A DNA stretch of 29,050 bases, from the NCBI GenBank assembly GCA_002294045.1, contig DBEP01000050.1, positions 3,222 through 32,271 on the forward strand, read 5' to 3'. The stretch comes from Lachnoclostridium sp. UBA903. Lineage in GTDB: Bacteria; Bacillota; Clostridia; Lachnospirales; Lachnospiraceae. This document shows positions 1-8,906 of this stretch, piece by piece (position 1 is the stretch's first letter; the number at the start of each line of letters is the position of its first letter). The position numbers and the translations under genes are program-made. Below the pieces are notes generated by a model. That model was not told the DNA's origin and did no database searches. It was given only the letters and a program-made list of their open reading frames with translations.

Positions 1-158
1 GCTTGGAAGAAGCAGTCTATTTGTTGCTGCAGACGGATTTTTCTATTGCCGAAATAGCGGTTAGGGTAGGGTATAGCAACCGCAGTCATTTTTATAAACT
101 TTTTGATTCTTATTATCATAATACGCCCAAAGAATATCGTGAGAATTACCGTATCTAA
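1..158 (+). CDS. AraC-family regulator, C-terminal fragment (partial at window edge)
   Basis: Reading from base 3, the sequence encodes about 51 residues ending at TAA 156-158. It contains the second helix-turn-helix of an AraC/XylS DNA-binding domain: SIAEIAVRVGYSNRSHFYKL followed by a TPKEYR motif, which is the classic end of the domain. The N-terminal sensor and first HTH lie outside the window, so the ligand and targets cannot be judged. A terminator follows directly at 187-245, so the gene is the last in its transcript and probably not co-transcribed with the GH2 gene downstream. Confidence 0.9.
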   Translation, partial: LEEAVYLLLQTDFSIAEIAVRVGYSNRSHFYKLFDSYYHNTPKEYRENYRI

Positions 159-186
159 GAGCTGATAATTACGGGCATAACAATAG

Positions 187-245
187 AAAGCACTTTTTAT
201 GTAGAAGCTATTTAATTACTTTACATAATATAGTGCTTTTTCTGT
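187..245 (+). terminator. Rho-independent terminator after the partial AraC gene
   Basis: AAAGCACT (187-194) pairs with AGTGCTTT (232-239). The stem continues inward through TTATGTA/TACATAA with a small internal loop. A T-rich run follows immediately. Confidence 0.75.
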
Positions 246-398
246 TTTGCCTAGAGTATGTTTAATTATCAAGCTGATTTTAATCTGTGTTCGGTAAGTT
301 TTAAATATATTCAAACTATATTTGGAAATGTGCATAACAAATATAGGATAATCAGGGAAAAATGATACATAATAATCAAATTTGAGGGCTTCAGAACA

Positions 399-427
399 TT
401 GTTTTATTGGTGATGTTTTAATATACT
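399..427 (+). promoter_or_regulatory. Predicted sigma-A promoter of the GH2 gene
   Basis: TTGTTT (399-404), a 17-bp spacer and TATACT (422-427) give a good housekeeping promoter. The predicted start is near 434 and the leader about 80 nt. The leader contains a hairpin (461-492; CGGGC/GCCCG extended by TTAA/TTAA) just before the GGAGG ribosome site, which could affect translation. The rest of the 159-513 gap is AT-rich and shows no gene. Confidence 0.55.
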
Positions 428-513
428 GTGTATACAAATATATGCAGAAAGGTAATGTAATTAATCGGGCCGATGTTGTTAATGCCCGTTAAATACATTC
501 TGGAGGAAGAAAA

Positions 514-2916
514 ATGATTAGTCAGTCCTTTAATAGTAATTGGATGTATTATCCTTCGGAAGCATCTATGATGACAGGACCGTTGCAGGCGCCGGTATCC
601 GTTTTACTGCCCCATGATGCGGTTATCGGGATGGAACGGAAGGAAACCGCAGAAGGAGGAAACCGCAAAGGTTATTATCCTAACGGCAGTTACTATTATG
701 TTAAGAAGTTTCAGGTGCCTCAGGAATGGCAGAATAAACAGATTTACATCGAATTTGAAGGTGTCTATAGCAACGCTATGGTATATGTCAATAATGAATA
801 TGCCGGCCAATGTACTTATGGTTATACGGATTTTACATTATCCATCAGTAAATTCTTAGAGGTTGGGAAGGAAAATGAAATCAAAGTAATAGCACGCACA
901 ACAAATGACAGCCGCTGGTATACAGGCGGCGGGATCTACCGCAATGTAAAAATATTAGTGGCGGAGGCGGTACATATAAGGAAGGATGGCGTGAAGCTTA
1001 TTACAAAAAGCGCCGATTATCAAAAAGCTGCAATTGCAGTCGGTATAGGTATAGAAAATAACAGTTTAAGGAACCGGAGATTGAGGGTGCTCGTAAAACT
1101 GACGGATGCAGACGGGAATATTGCGGCTTCTGATGACCAGTTATTGACCAGTTATATGGGAAACATAGCAAAACTTCATTCCAGGCTTTATGTGAAAGAA
1201 CCAAAATTATGGAGCATAGATGAACCGAATTTATATACTTATACAGTCCAATTAGTGGAAGATACGGTTATTATTGATGAAGAAACCGGTACATACGGCA
1301 TTCGTGTACTTCAGTTGGATACGGAAAGAGGTTTGCAGATTAACGGGAAGACGGTCCGTTTGTATGGCTGCTGTATCCATCATGATAATGGAGTTATTGG
1401 TGCGGCCGCTATCGGACGCGCAGATGAAAGGCGGGTGCAATTATTAAAAGCTGCCGGTTATAATGCTATCCGCAGCAGTCATAATCCGATGGGGAAGGCA
1501 CTGCTGGAGGCATGTGATAAATATGGTCTGGTAGTTATGGATGAACTGGGGGATATGTGGCGTAACAGCAAGGTAAACGCTGATTATGCGACAATTTTTG
1601 AATATCATTGGAGAGAAAATATTAAAGCCATGGTAGATAAGGATTTTAATCATCCCTGTGTTGTGATGTATTCCATTGGAAATGAGATTCCGGATATCGG
1701 ACATGCATCCGGAGCCGAGCTTGCAAGAAATTTGTCCAATGAATTCAGACGTCAGGATTCCACCCGTTATATAACCGCAGGTGTCAATTGTATGCTGGCT
1801 GTTATGGATCAGCTTCCTTCCCCTGATGGAAAGGGACAGGAAATCAATGGACTTATGGCCGATTTGGGAGAAATGATGAATGAAGTGACACAAAGCGATT
1901 TAGTGACGTATGCAACGGCAGAGTCTTTTGCAGCTCTGGATATTGCGGGTTACAATTATGCCGAGTGCCGTTATGCAAAGGATGCAGAGGCGTTTCCCAA
2001 CCGTATAATCGTAGGAAGTGAGACATTTCCCGGGGCAATTGCCCGTAATTGGAAACTCATGGAGCAGTATTCCAACATAATCGGTGATTTCGGCTGGACC
2101 GGGTGGGATTATCTGGGAGAAGCCGGTATTGGGAAAAATGTATATGATGAAAAACAAAATGAGGGTATATATGCCGTTTTTCCTTATTTTGCGGCTTATT
2201 GCGGAGACTTCGACCTGATAGGAAGCCGCAGGCCGCAGAGCTACTGGCGGGAAATTGCAGTTGGAAAAAGGAAAAAGCCGTATATTGCGGTCCAGGACCC
2301 TGCGCATTATGGGAAAAAGGCCTTTACGACGCCCTGGAGCTGGACGGATTCTATTTCCAGCTGGACATGGAACAAAAGTGAAGGAAAGCCTGTTGTAATC
2401 GAAATATATTCCGATGCGGAAGAAGTAAAGCTGTTTAAGAATGGAGTGAAGGTCGGGGAAAAAACAGTTGGGACAGTGGAGCCGTTTAAGGCTTTTTTTG
2501 AAACCGATTATCAGCCGGGGACCCTGGAAGCAATTGCTTATTCCCAGGGGATGGAAACAGGAAGATATGCACTGGTGACGGCGGCAGAGCCGGCAAAAAT
2601 AACAGCAATACCCGATCGGGATGAGATACGGGCGGATGATACGGACCTGGTTTATGTGACGATACGGTTGGAAGATTTGAACGGCAATCTGGTGACTTGT
2701 AATGACCGGATGATAAAGGTTACAGTTGCGGGAGCACATTTACAGGGGCTGGGCAGTGCAAACCCGCAGGGACTGGATAATTTCACCTCAGGCGCCTGCA
2801 AGACCTTTTGCGGCGAAGCACTTGCCGTAATCCGGCCTGAGAGAGCGGGCGAAATCGGGATATACATTGAAGCGGAGGATTGCAGGCCGGTAGGGGTAAA
2901 TGTTACGGCAAAATGA
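514..2916 (+). CDS. Glycoside hydrolase family 2 (beta-galactosidase-like), cytoplasmic
   Basis: This 800-residue retaining glycosidase shows the GH2 order: N-terminal jelly-roll sugar-binding domain (about 1-150), Ig-like sandwich (about 155-270), TIM barrel (about 275-560), then C-terminal beta domains resembling DUF4982 and Glyco_hydro2_C5. The stretch YNAIRSSHNPMGKALLEACD is the GH2 signature region. The predicted acid/base is Glu391 in SIGNEIPD and the nucleophile Glu503 in IVGSETFP. There is no signal peptide, so it should act in the cytoplasm on imported glycosides. Start ATG 514 has GGAGG 8-10 nt upstream. Substrate could be a beta-galactoside, beta-glucuronide or other beta-glycoside; family membership is certain, specificity is not. 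The stop codon lies inside the first unit of a 15-bp tandem repeat. Confidence 0.93.
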   Translation: MISQSFNSNWMYYPSEASMMTGPLQAPVSVLLPHDAVIGMERKETAEGGNRKGYYPNGSYYYVKKFQVPQEWQNKQIYIEFEGVYSNAMVYVNNEYAGQCTYGYTDFTLSISKFLEVGKENEIKVIARTTNDSRWYTGGGIYRNVKILVAEAVHIRKDGVKLITKSADYQKAAIAVGIGIENNSLRNRRLRVLVKLTDADGNIAASDDQLLTSYMGNIAKLHSRLYVKEPKLWSIDEPNLYTYTVQLVEDTVIIDEETGTYGIRVLQLDTERGLQINGKTVRLYGCCIHHDNGVIGAAAIGRADERRVQLLKAAGYNAIRSSHNPMGKALLEACDKYGLVVMDELGDMWRNSKVNADYATIFEYHWRENIKAMVDKDFNHPCVVMYSIGNEIPDIGHASGAELARNLSNEFRRQDSTRYITAGVNCMLAVMDQLPSPDGKGQEINGLMADLGEMMNEVTQSDLVTYATAESFAALDIAGYNYAECRYAKDAEAFPNRIIVGSETFPGAIARNWKLMEQYSNIIGDFGWTGWDYLGEAGIGKNVYDEKQNEGIYAVFPYFAAYCGDFDLIGSRRPQSYWREIAVGKRKKPYIAVQDPAHYGKKAFTTPWSWTDSISSWTWNKSEGKPVVIEIYSDAEEVKLFKNGVKVGEKTVGTVEPFKAFFETDYQPGTLEAIAYSQGMETGRYALVTAAEPAKITAIPDRDEIRADDTDLVYVTIRLEDLNGNLVTCNDRMIKVTVAGAHLQGLGSANPQGLDNFTSGACKTFCGEALAVIRPERAGEIGIYIEAEDCRPVGVNVTAK

Positions 2917-2997
2917 TAAAAAGCAAAATGATAAAAAACAAAATAATATAAAGCAAAATGATAAAAAACAAAATGATATAGAGCCAAATAATATGCA
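2908..2997 (+). repeat. Tandem 15-bp repeat, six units, spanning the GH2 stop codon
   Basis: Six consecutive 15-bp units start at 2908, 2923, 2938, 2953, 2968 and 2983. Units 1, 2 and 4 are identical (GCAAAATGATAAAAA) and the others differ at a few positions. Unit 1 contains the TGA stop of the GH2 gene. The period is a multiple of three, so every unit repeats stop codons in the GH2 frame. Confidence 0.9.
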
Positions 2998-3146
2998 GCT
3001 GAATTTTGCCAGGATTATTTTTTAAGGACGAAAAGTTTATATAAAATGGCAAAAATTAAAATCAATAGACTGAAAAGTGTAGAATGTCCAAGAATGATAT
3101 AAAAAAGCACTATTTTAGGAACAAATAACAGTGAATAATGTGTAAT

Positions 3147-3174
3147 ATGACAGTGTAAATATTTACGTTATAAT
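3147..3174 (+). promoter_or_regulatory. Predicted promoter of the AraC-GH3-ABC operon with palindrome in the spacer
   Basis: ATGACA (3147-3152), a 16-bp spacer and a perfect TATAAT (3169-3174) lie 31 bp before the AraC start. The spacer carries the perfect palindrome GTAAATATTTAC (3155-3166), a candidate binding site for a regulator. The transcript would run through the sugar block to the terminator at 13623. Confidence 0.55.
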
Positions 3175-3204
3175 TTCAATAGTGCAAAATGTACAGGAGG
3201 TAGT

Positions 3205-4146
3205 ATGGCGGCAGCAGAGTCTTATTTTTTTGAAGCAATTGAGAATCGTTTGAAATACCCGGCCAAAGTATTTCTGGCATCCATTGACCACTCCAGTTTT
3301 CATTGGCACTATGAATATGAATTGATTTTAGTATTAAAAGGGAAGGTGCTGGTTAACTCCGATCAAAAGCCGGTTATTCTGGAAGCCGGCGATATCCTTT
3401 TGGTAAATTCCAAGTCGGTTCATGAGATACACCGGATTGAAAGGGAAGATAATATCTGTCTGTTTATCCAGATTAATCAGAACCTGTTTAACGATTTCAG
3501 AGATGCGAACCAAACTTACCGGTTTTACTTAAACAGCAAACTGGATACCTTAAAACCGAAAAAGGGATTCGAGCATTTTGTCCGCATGGCGGCACAAATT
3601 GGCCTGGCCGGAATAGATAAAAACGAAATCACGCCTTACCGGATGAAAGGTATGCTGTATTTGTTTATTGCGGATTTGTACCAGTATGCGGCTTATGATA
3701 TTTATCAGCGCGCTTCGGAGGCTGCCGAACATGAGAACCTGGAAACGCTTATGAATATTATCGAGTATATCCAATTTCATTATCAGGATAAGAACGTACT
3801 GAAAAATCTTTATAAAGAAGTTGGCATGAGCGATAAATCGGTTTACCGTCTGCTGAAGGTAAATATAGGCCATTCAGCCAAAGACCTGCTGCTTGCCAGG
3901 AAACTGGACAAAGCAAAGTATATGTTAAAATATACGGATAAGACGATTAACTTTATTGTAGATGAGTGTGGATTCAGCTCCGTAAATTCATTTTACAGAA
4001 CCTTTAAAATGGTATTAAACATAACGCCTAATGATTACCGCAGGTATGGCATAGCGCTGAAAGACAATCAGGAAATCAAAGGTTATCTGGGTTTCAGCAA
4101 AACGGAAGGTATTGTATTGCTAGAGAACATCATAAAAGGGAGATAA
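3205..4146 (+). CDS. AraC-family transcriptional regulator with cupin sensor domain
   Basis: The 313-residue protein has an N-terminal AraC-type cupin (about 20-110; SFHWHYEYELILVLKG and GDILLVNSKSVHEI are typical metal/sugar-pocket strands). A C-terminal double HTH follows (about 175-275; FIVDECGFSSVNSFYRTF then ITPNDYRR). ATG 3205 has AGGAGG seven bases upstream. It lies only 3 bp before the GH3 gene, so it is the first gene of the hydrolase-transporter operon and is the likely local activator. The inducer is probably a sugar released by the cluster, which is inference from position. The tail of about 25 residues past the HTH is slightly longer than usual. Confidence 0.92.
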   Translation: MAAAESYFFEAIENRLKYPAKVFLASIDHSSFHWHYEYELILVLKGKVLVNSDQKPVILEAGDILLVNSKSVHEIHRIEREDNICLFIQINQNLFNDFRDANQTYRFYLNSKLDTLKPKKGFEHFVRMAAQIGLAGIDKNEITPYRMKGMLYLFIADLYQYAAYDIYQRASEAAEHENLETLMNIIEYIQFHYQDKNVLKNLYKEVGMSDKSVYRLLKVNIGHSAKDLLLARKLDKAKYMLKYTDKTINFIVDECGFSSVNSFYRTFKMVLNITPNDYRRYGIALKDNQEIKGYLGFSKTEGIVLLENIIKGR

Positions 4147-4149
4147 AAG

Positions 4150-6219
4150 ATGAAGTGTACAAAATCAAAGAGATTATCCTATACAGAGAAGGCGCAGAAA
4201 ATTGCAGCTTGTCTGACACTGGAAGAAAAGGTTGCTCTGATGGGCGGTAATGTCAGTTTGGAAAGCATGATAGAGAACCTGATGGACGATCCGGACAATA
4301 AGCATTATAACTATATACCCTATGATGCCGGCGGCATAGAGAAATATAATGTACCGCCGATGCTGTTCTGTGATGGTCCAAGAGGTGTCGTATGCGGGAA
4401 TGGCAAAACAACTTGTTTTCCGGTTTCCATGCTACGCGGCGCCACGTTCGACAGGGATTTGGAGGAACGGATCGGACGTGCCATCGGCAAAGAGGTAAGA
4501 GGCTTTAAGGGGAATCTGTTTGCAGGCATATGTATCAATCTTCCCTATAATCCGAGCTGGGGCAGAAGTCAGGAAGTATACGGAGAGGAGTCGTTCCACT
4601 TGGGAGAGATGGGCGCCGCACTCACAAGGGGCGTTCAGGAAGAGAATGTGATTGCCTGTATCAAACACTACGCATTTAATCAGATGGAAATTTCCAGATT
4701 TAAAGTTAGTATCGATTGCGATATAAGAACGGAGCGTGAAGTATTTTTACCTCATTTTAAGAAATGCATCGATAGCGGGGCTGCCGGTGTTATGAGTTCT
4801 TACAATCGTTACAAGGGAATCCATTGCGGCCATCATGATTATCTTCTGAACCAGGTTTTAAAAGCCGAATGGGGCTTTGACGGCTTTATCATGAGTGACT
4901 TCGGCTGGGGTATAAGAGATACGGTGGAAGCAGCCAACGGGGGCCAGAATATGGAGATGTGCTGCACCGAATTTTTCGGTGAAAAACTGGTTAAGGCAGT
5001 AAAAGACGGCCTGGTCCCGGAAAGTAACATAGACGATGCGGCATTGCGCATCATACGTACCTTGATTGCCTTTGATGAAGCCTATGACAGGGATTATGAT
5101 GAGAGTGTGCTTGGATGCAAAGAACATATTGCCCTGGCATTGGAGGCCGCAAGAAAAGGAATTACCTTAATCAAAAATAATAACAACCTGCTGCCGTTGA
5201 ATAAAGAAGCTACGGGCAGAGTTGTAGTACTTGGCAAATTAGGAGAGAAGGAAGTGACCGGTGATCACGGTTCCAGTCAGGTACGGCCCGCCTATGTGGT
5301 TACGCCCATAAAAGGTTTGGCAAATGTATCTCCGAAGAGCGAAATAGTTTACTATAACGGAGAAGACCTGGAGCATGCAAGAGAGCTGGCGGAAAGTGCG
5401 GATGCGGTTATTTTTGTAGTCGGCTACGATCATGACGATGAAGGAGAATATGTGGCGACAGAACCGGATAAATCCTATACGGGCAGTATCGGCGGTGACC
5501 GTAAAGATAGTCTTGGCCTGCACCGGGATGAAATCGATTTAATACGGATAATCGGTCCTGTAAATGAGAATTCGGTTGTTGTTATGATTGGCGGCAACAT
5601 GATTATGACGGAGGAGTGGAAAGATAGCGTAAATGCTATTATCATGGCTTATTATCCGGGTATGGAGGGCGGTACGGCAATAGCGGAGATTATTTTCGGT
5701 GATGTCAATCCAAGCGGTAAACTTCCCTTTGTGGTACCGTTCAGGGAATCTGATTTGCCCCAGGTTAACTGGGATACAACAACACAGTGGTATGATTATT
5801 ATCACGGTTATGCAAAATTGGAAAAGGAAGGAATCGCGCCGAGCATTCCATACGGCTTTGGTTTGTCTTATACGGTTTTTTCGGTAGAGAATGCAGAATT
5901 CAGGGCTTCGGGCAATATAGTAACCGCCTCCTGTGACGTAACCAACATCGGAGACAGAAGCGGAGATGAAGTAATCCAGATGTATATAGGCTTTAAAAAT
6001 TCCGCGGTGGACAGGCCGGTGAAGTTATTAAGAGGCTTTCAGCGTGTATCTTTGGAGAAAGGAGAAACCAGGAAAGTAGAAATTTCATGTCCTGTGGAAG
6101 AATTATACTGGTTTAATCCCAAGGCCGGCCGGATGGAACTGGAACATATGGAATATGAGGTATATATCGGAACAAGCAGTGCAAATGAAGATTTACTGCA
6201 AGGCAGCGTTACTTTATAG
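4150..6219 (+). CDS. Glycoside hydrolase family 3 (beta-glucosidase/xylosidase-like), cytoplasmic
   Basis: This 689-residue retaining exo-glycosidase has a GH3 N-terminal barrel (about 20-310), a C-terminal alpha/beta sandwich (about 335-560) and a fibronectin-III-like domain (about 585-685) entered through the usual YGFGLSYT motif. The nucleophile is Asp250 in FIMSDFGWG. The substrate-binding motifs CIKHYAFN and WGRSQEVYGEES are present. The acid/base is probably a Glu in the DDEGEY loop, less certainly. No signal peptide is present. It starts 3 bp after the AraC gene with GGGAG upstream, so the two are co-transcribed. It probably trims imported beta-linked oligosaccharides; the sugar cannot be fixed from sequence alone. 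Confidence 0.92.
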   Translation: MKCTKSKRLSYTEKAQKIAACLTLEEKVALMGGNVSLESMIENLMDDPDNKHYNYIPYDAGGIEKYNVPPMLFCDGPRGVVCGNGKTTCFPVSMLRGATFDRDLEERIGRAIGKEVRGFKGNLFAGICINLPYNPSWGRSQEVYGEESFHLGEMGAALTRGVQEENVIACIKHYAFNQMEISRFKVSIDCDIRTEREVFLPHFKKCIDSGAAGVMSSYNRYKGIHCGHHDYLLNQVLKAEWGFDGFIMSDFGWGIRDTVEAANGGQNMEMCCTEFFGEKLVKAVKDGLVPESNIDDAALRIIRTLIAFDEAYDRDYDESVLGCKEHIALALEAARKGITLIKNNNNLLPLNKEATGRVVVLGKLGEKEVTGDHGSSQVRPAYVVTPIKGLANVSPKSEIVYYNGEDLEHARELAESADAVIFVVGYDHDDEGEYVATEPDKSYTGSIGGDRKDSLGLHRDEIDLIRIIGPVNENSVVVMIGGNMIMTEEWKDSVNAIIMAYYPGMEGGTAIAEIIFGDVNPSGKLPFVVPFRESDLPQVNWDTTTQWYDYYHGYAKLEKEGIAPSIPYGFGLSYTVFSVENAEFRASGNIVTASCDVTNIGDRSGDEVIQMYIGFKNSAVDRPVKLLRGFQRVSLEKGETRKVEISCPVEELYWFNPKAGRMELEHMEYEVYIGTSSANEDLLQGSVTL

Positions 6220-6228
6220 ACCGGTATC

Positions 6229-6262
6229 CTGTCTGCCGGTTCCTTAACACCGGGGCAGGCAG
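6229..6262 (+). other. Intergenic hairpin between GH3 and ABC ATPase genes
   Basis: The segment 6229-6240 pairs with 6249-6262 (CTGTCTGCC..GGT against ACCGGGGCAGGCAG, with a two-base bulge and one G-T pair). No T-run follows, so it looks like an mRNA processing or stability element inside the operon rather than a terminator. Confidence 0.5.
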
Positions 6263-6288
6263 AAGAAACAGAAGAATGGGGTGATTGA

Positions 6289-7797
6289 ATGAGCGGTCAA
6301 TGTTTATTGGAAACAAAAGGCATATATAAATCCTTTGGTCCTACCAGGGCATTGGTGGATGTGAATCTGAAGGTCAGCCGCGGGGAGGTCCGCGGGCTGA
6401 TTGGAGAGAATGGTTCCGGTAAATCTACGATTTGTTCCATTATAGCAGGTGCCCAGACGGCAGATGAAGGTGAAATGTTCTTAAGGGGCGGGTCCTTTAG
6501 CCCGAAAGGCAATGTAGATGCGCAGATGCAGGGAATCAGTATGATTGTTCAGGAAGCCGGGACAATTTCCGGAATAACCGTAGCATCTAATATTTTTCTG
6601 GGAAATCTGAAGCAGTTTACGAAACATGGTTTTTTAAGTGTCCGCAGAATGAATCTGGCGGCAAAAAAAGTATTGGAGAAAATAGGTGTTCCGGAAATTA
6701 ATCCTGCCGCGCTGATTGATACTTTGAATTTTGAAGACAGAAAAATTGTAGAAATAGCAAGGGCAATGTATTCTGAGCCGGAAGTTCTCATTATCGATGA
6801 GACTACAACCGCCCTGGCACAGAAGGGCCGGGCAATTATTTATAATATGATCCGGCAGATGCAGGAGAGAAATAAAGCGGTATTGTTTATTTCCCATGAT
6901 TTAGAGGAATTGATGGAGGTATGTAATACCATTACGGTGCTGCGCGACGGGAACCTTATTGATACTCTGACGAAAGAAGAAATGGCAATCGGAAAGTTAA
7001 GAAGACTGATGGTTGGCCGTGATCTTTCCGGCAGCTATTACCGTGCTGATTTTGACGGCTCCTATGGCAAAGAGGTTGTATTGGAATTCAATCAGGTAAC
7101 TACAGCCGTTAATGTTGAGAACTTCTGTGCGCAGTTGCATAAAGGAGAAATCCTGGGACTGGGCGGTTTGTCTGACTGCGGCATGCATGAAATAGGGCGT
7201 GCGGCTTTTGGAATAGATAAGCTTGTCACCGGGAATGTGAGATTGCGGAAGGATGGAAAAAACCTTGTAATTACCAGCCCTGAGACGGCCATTAAGAATA
7301 AAATCGGATATGTATCAAAAGACCGTGATAAAGAAGCGCTCATTTTAACTGCAAGCATTAAAGATAATATTGTATCTCCGAGCTTACCGCTTTTGTCTAA
7401 GGCAACCTTCGTATCTCCGGCAAGTGAGAAGAAGCTGTCACAGGAACAGGTTAAAACTATGGAAATAAAATGTTATTCCGACTCACAGTACTGTAATGAG
7501 CTTTCCGGCGGCAATAAACAAAAGGTTGTTTTTTCAAAATGGCTGGCAAACGAAAGTGAAATCTTTATCCTGGACTGTCCTACCCGCGGTATCGATGTGG
7601 GTGTTAAGGCTAATATGTATGCTTTGATGTATGAGCTGAAAAAGGCAGGCAAGTCTATTATTATGATTTCTGAAGAACTTCCGGAGCTGATAGGTATGAG
7701 TGACCGCATTCTTATCTTAAAGGAGGGTGTTATATCCGGTGAGTTTACCAGAAATGAAGCTCTTTCAGAGCATGATATTATTGAATGCATGATTTAG
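6289..7797 (+). CDS. Sugar ABC transporter ATP-binding protein, double NBD (RbsA/MglA/XylG type)
   Basis: The 502-residue protein has two fused nucleotide-binding domains, as in the CUT2 family that energises monosaccharide import. NBD1 has a Walker A at 39-47 (GENGSGKST), a Walker B with catalytic Glu171 (VLIIDET) and switch His in FISHDLEE. Its signature is degenerate (LNFEDRKIVEIARA). NBD2 keeps a canonical signature LSGGNKQK (from 405), but its Walker A lacks the lysine (GLSDCGMHEIG). The residue at the Walker B glutamate position is Cys430 (FILDCPTRGID). The Walker A loss is normal for this family; the Glu-to-Cys change is less so. The start has GGTGAT placed ideally. Partner genes follow: permease, binding protein, permease. 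Confidence 0.93.
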   Translation: MSGQCLLETKGIYKSFGPTRALVDVNLKVSRGEVRGLIGENGSGKSTICSIIAGAQTADEGEMFLRGGSFSPKGNVDAQMQGISMIVQEAGTISGITVASNIFLGNLKQFTKHGFLSVRRMNLAAKKVLEKIGVPEINPAALIDTLNFEDRKIVEIARAMYSEPEVLIIDETTTALAQKGRAIIYNMIRQMQERNKAVLFISHDLEELMEVCNTITVLRDGNLIDTLTKEEMAIGKLRRLMVGRDLSGSYYRADFDGSYGKEVVLEFNQVTTAVNVENFCAQLHKGEILGLGGLSDCGMHEIGRAAFGIDKLVTGNVRLRKDGKNLVITSPETAIKNKIGYVSKDRDKEALILTASIKDNIVSPSLPLLSKATFVSPASEKKLSQEQVKTMEIKCYSDSQYCNELSGGNKQKVVFSKWLANESEIFILDCPTRGIDVGVKANMYALMYELKKAGKSIIMISEELPELIGMSDRILILKEGVISGEFTRNEALSEHDIIECMI

Positions 7798-7808
7798 GAG
7801 GTGAAGGC

Positions 7809-8813
7809 ATGGCAGAGAAAGTATTGGCAAAAGAGCGGGAAGAAGAAAAGCAAAAACAAGCAGAGCTGATTCACCGGATGAAACGTAAAAACAGAATCAG
7901 TGCCATCGTCCCGTTTCTGGGTTTGGTTTTCATCGTTATCTTTTTTGCAATTGTAACCGATGGCAGAACGGTGAATTCCAATAATCTTATTAATCTGGTA
8001 AACCAGAGCTATACGCTGATTATAGTCTGCGTAGGCGCTGCTTTTGTATATGGATACGGCGGAATGGATATGTCCGTCGGATATGTGCAGGGCTTTATCT
8101 CTGTTATCATTGCAATAATTGCGATGAATCATCTGGTACCGGCCTGGATAGTTTTACCGATTTCCATTGTCTGCGGTATGCTGATCAGTTCGATTAACGG
8201 TATCGTATCCGTATACACAAGAGTACCTGTTTTTGTAGTGAGTTTATGTATTATGAATATTTGTAAAGGCATTGTGGCCACTGCGGTGGCGGATACCGAT
8301 ATCTATATGTCATACTCGGAATATTCCGGCTGGAATAATAATGTATTAAAAGGAATTGTCCTGATTTTTATTATTGCGGCAGGATATTATACATTTGAAT
8401 ATACACAGATCGGCAAAAAGCTGAAAATAATGGGCGGCAATATTACCGCTGCAAAACTCAGCGGCATTAATGTTACAAAATACACAATTTTAGCGTATGT
8501 GATTATCGGCGCGACCGTAGGTATTGTAGCTTTCTTCACTTTAACCCGGACCGGTGTGGTAACCGCCTCTACCGGCTCCGGTCTGATGCTTGATGTCATG
8601 ACTGCAATTGTATTGGGCGGTTTTCCGTTATTCGGCGGCGCCAAGGCAAAAATCAGGTCTGCGGTAATCGGTGCCGTTACGGTATCCGTGTTAAGTAACG
8701 GCCTGACTATTTGGGGGTTAAATCCGAATTATGTGAATGGTGTAAAAGGTATTTTGTTTTTGATTATCGTATGCATCAGTTATGAACGTAAAAAGGGAGA
8801 AATATTTAATTGA
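7809..8813 (+). CDS. Sugar ABC transporter permease (RbsC/BPD_transp_2 type)
   Basis: This 334-residue polytopic membrane protein belongs to the branched-chain amino acid/ribose permease family. It has about eight or more hydrophobic segments after a charged cytoplasmic N-terminus. The family motifs GYGGMDMSVGYVQG (compare GGIDLSVG) and VLGGFPLFGG are present. I place the start at ATG 7809 because AGGAGGTG ends five bases upstream; an in-frame ATG at 7785 would overlap the ATPase gene and has no ribosome site. It lies 11 bp after the ATPase stop. It should form the translocation channel, probably as a heterodimer with the second permease at 10198. Confidence 0.9.
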   Translation: MAEKVLAKEREEEKQKQAELIHRMKRKNRISAIVPFLGLVFIVIFFAIVTDGRTVNSNNLINLVNQSYTLIIVCVGAAFVYGYGGMDMSVGYVQGFISVIIAIIAMNHLVPAWIVLPISIVCGMLISSINGIVSVYTRVPVFVVSLCIMNICKGIVATAVADTDIYMSYSEYSGWNNNVLKGIVLIFIIAAGYYTFEYTQIGKKLKIMGGNITAAKLSGINVTKYTILAYVIIGATVGIVAFFTLTRTGVVTASTGSGLMLDVMTAIVLGGFPLFGGAKAKIRSAVIGAVTVSVLSNGLTIWGLNPNYVNGVKGILFLIIVCISYERKKGEIFN

Positions 8814-8906
8814 CGAAGCATACGGCAGTGCATTAACAAACCGATTGGATTTAATAAGGTAACAATAAATTTTAATTATAAAATTTTATGCGAGGAGGAT
8901 TTATTT

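Noticed and set aside
1900..2739. Long antisense open frame of 279 codons inside the GH2 gene
   Set aside because: It lies fully opposite a well-supported enzyme, has no ribosome site or recognisable domain, and its composition follows the codon pattern of the sense gene.
2652..2987. Antisense frame with repeated FYHFA-like peptides
   Set aside because: The repetitive start is only the reverse translation of the 15-bp DNA repeat; the rest is antisense to the GH2 gene.
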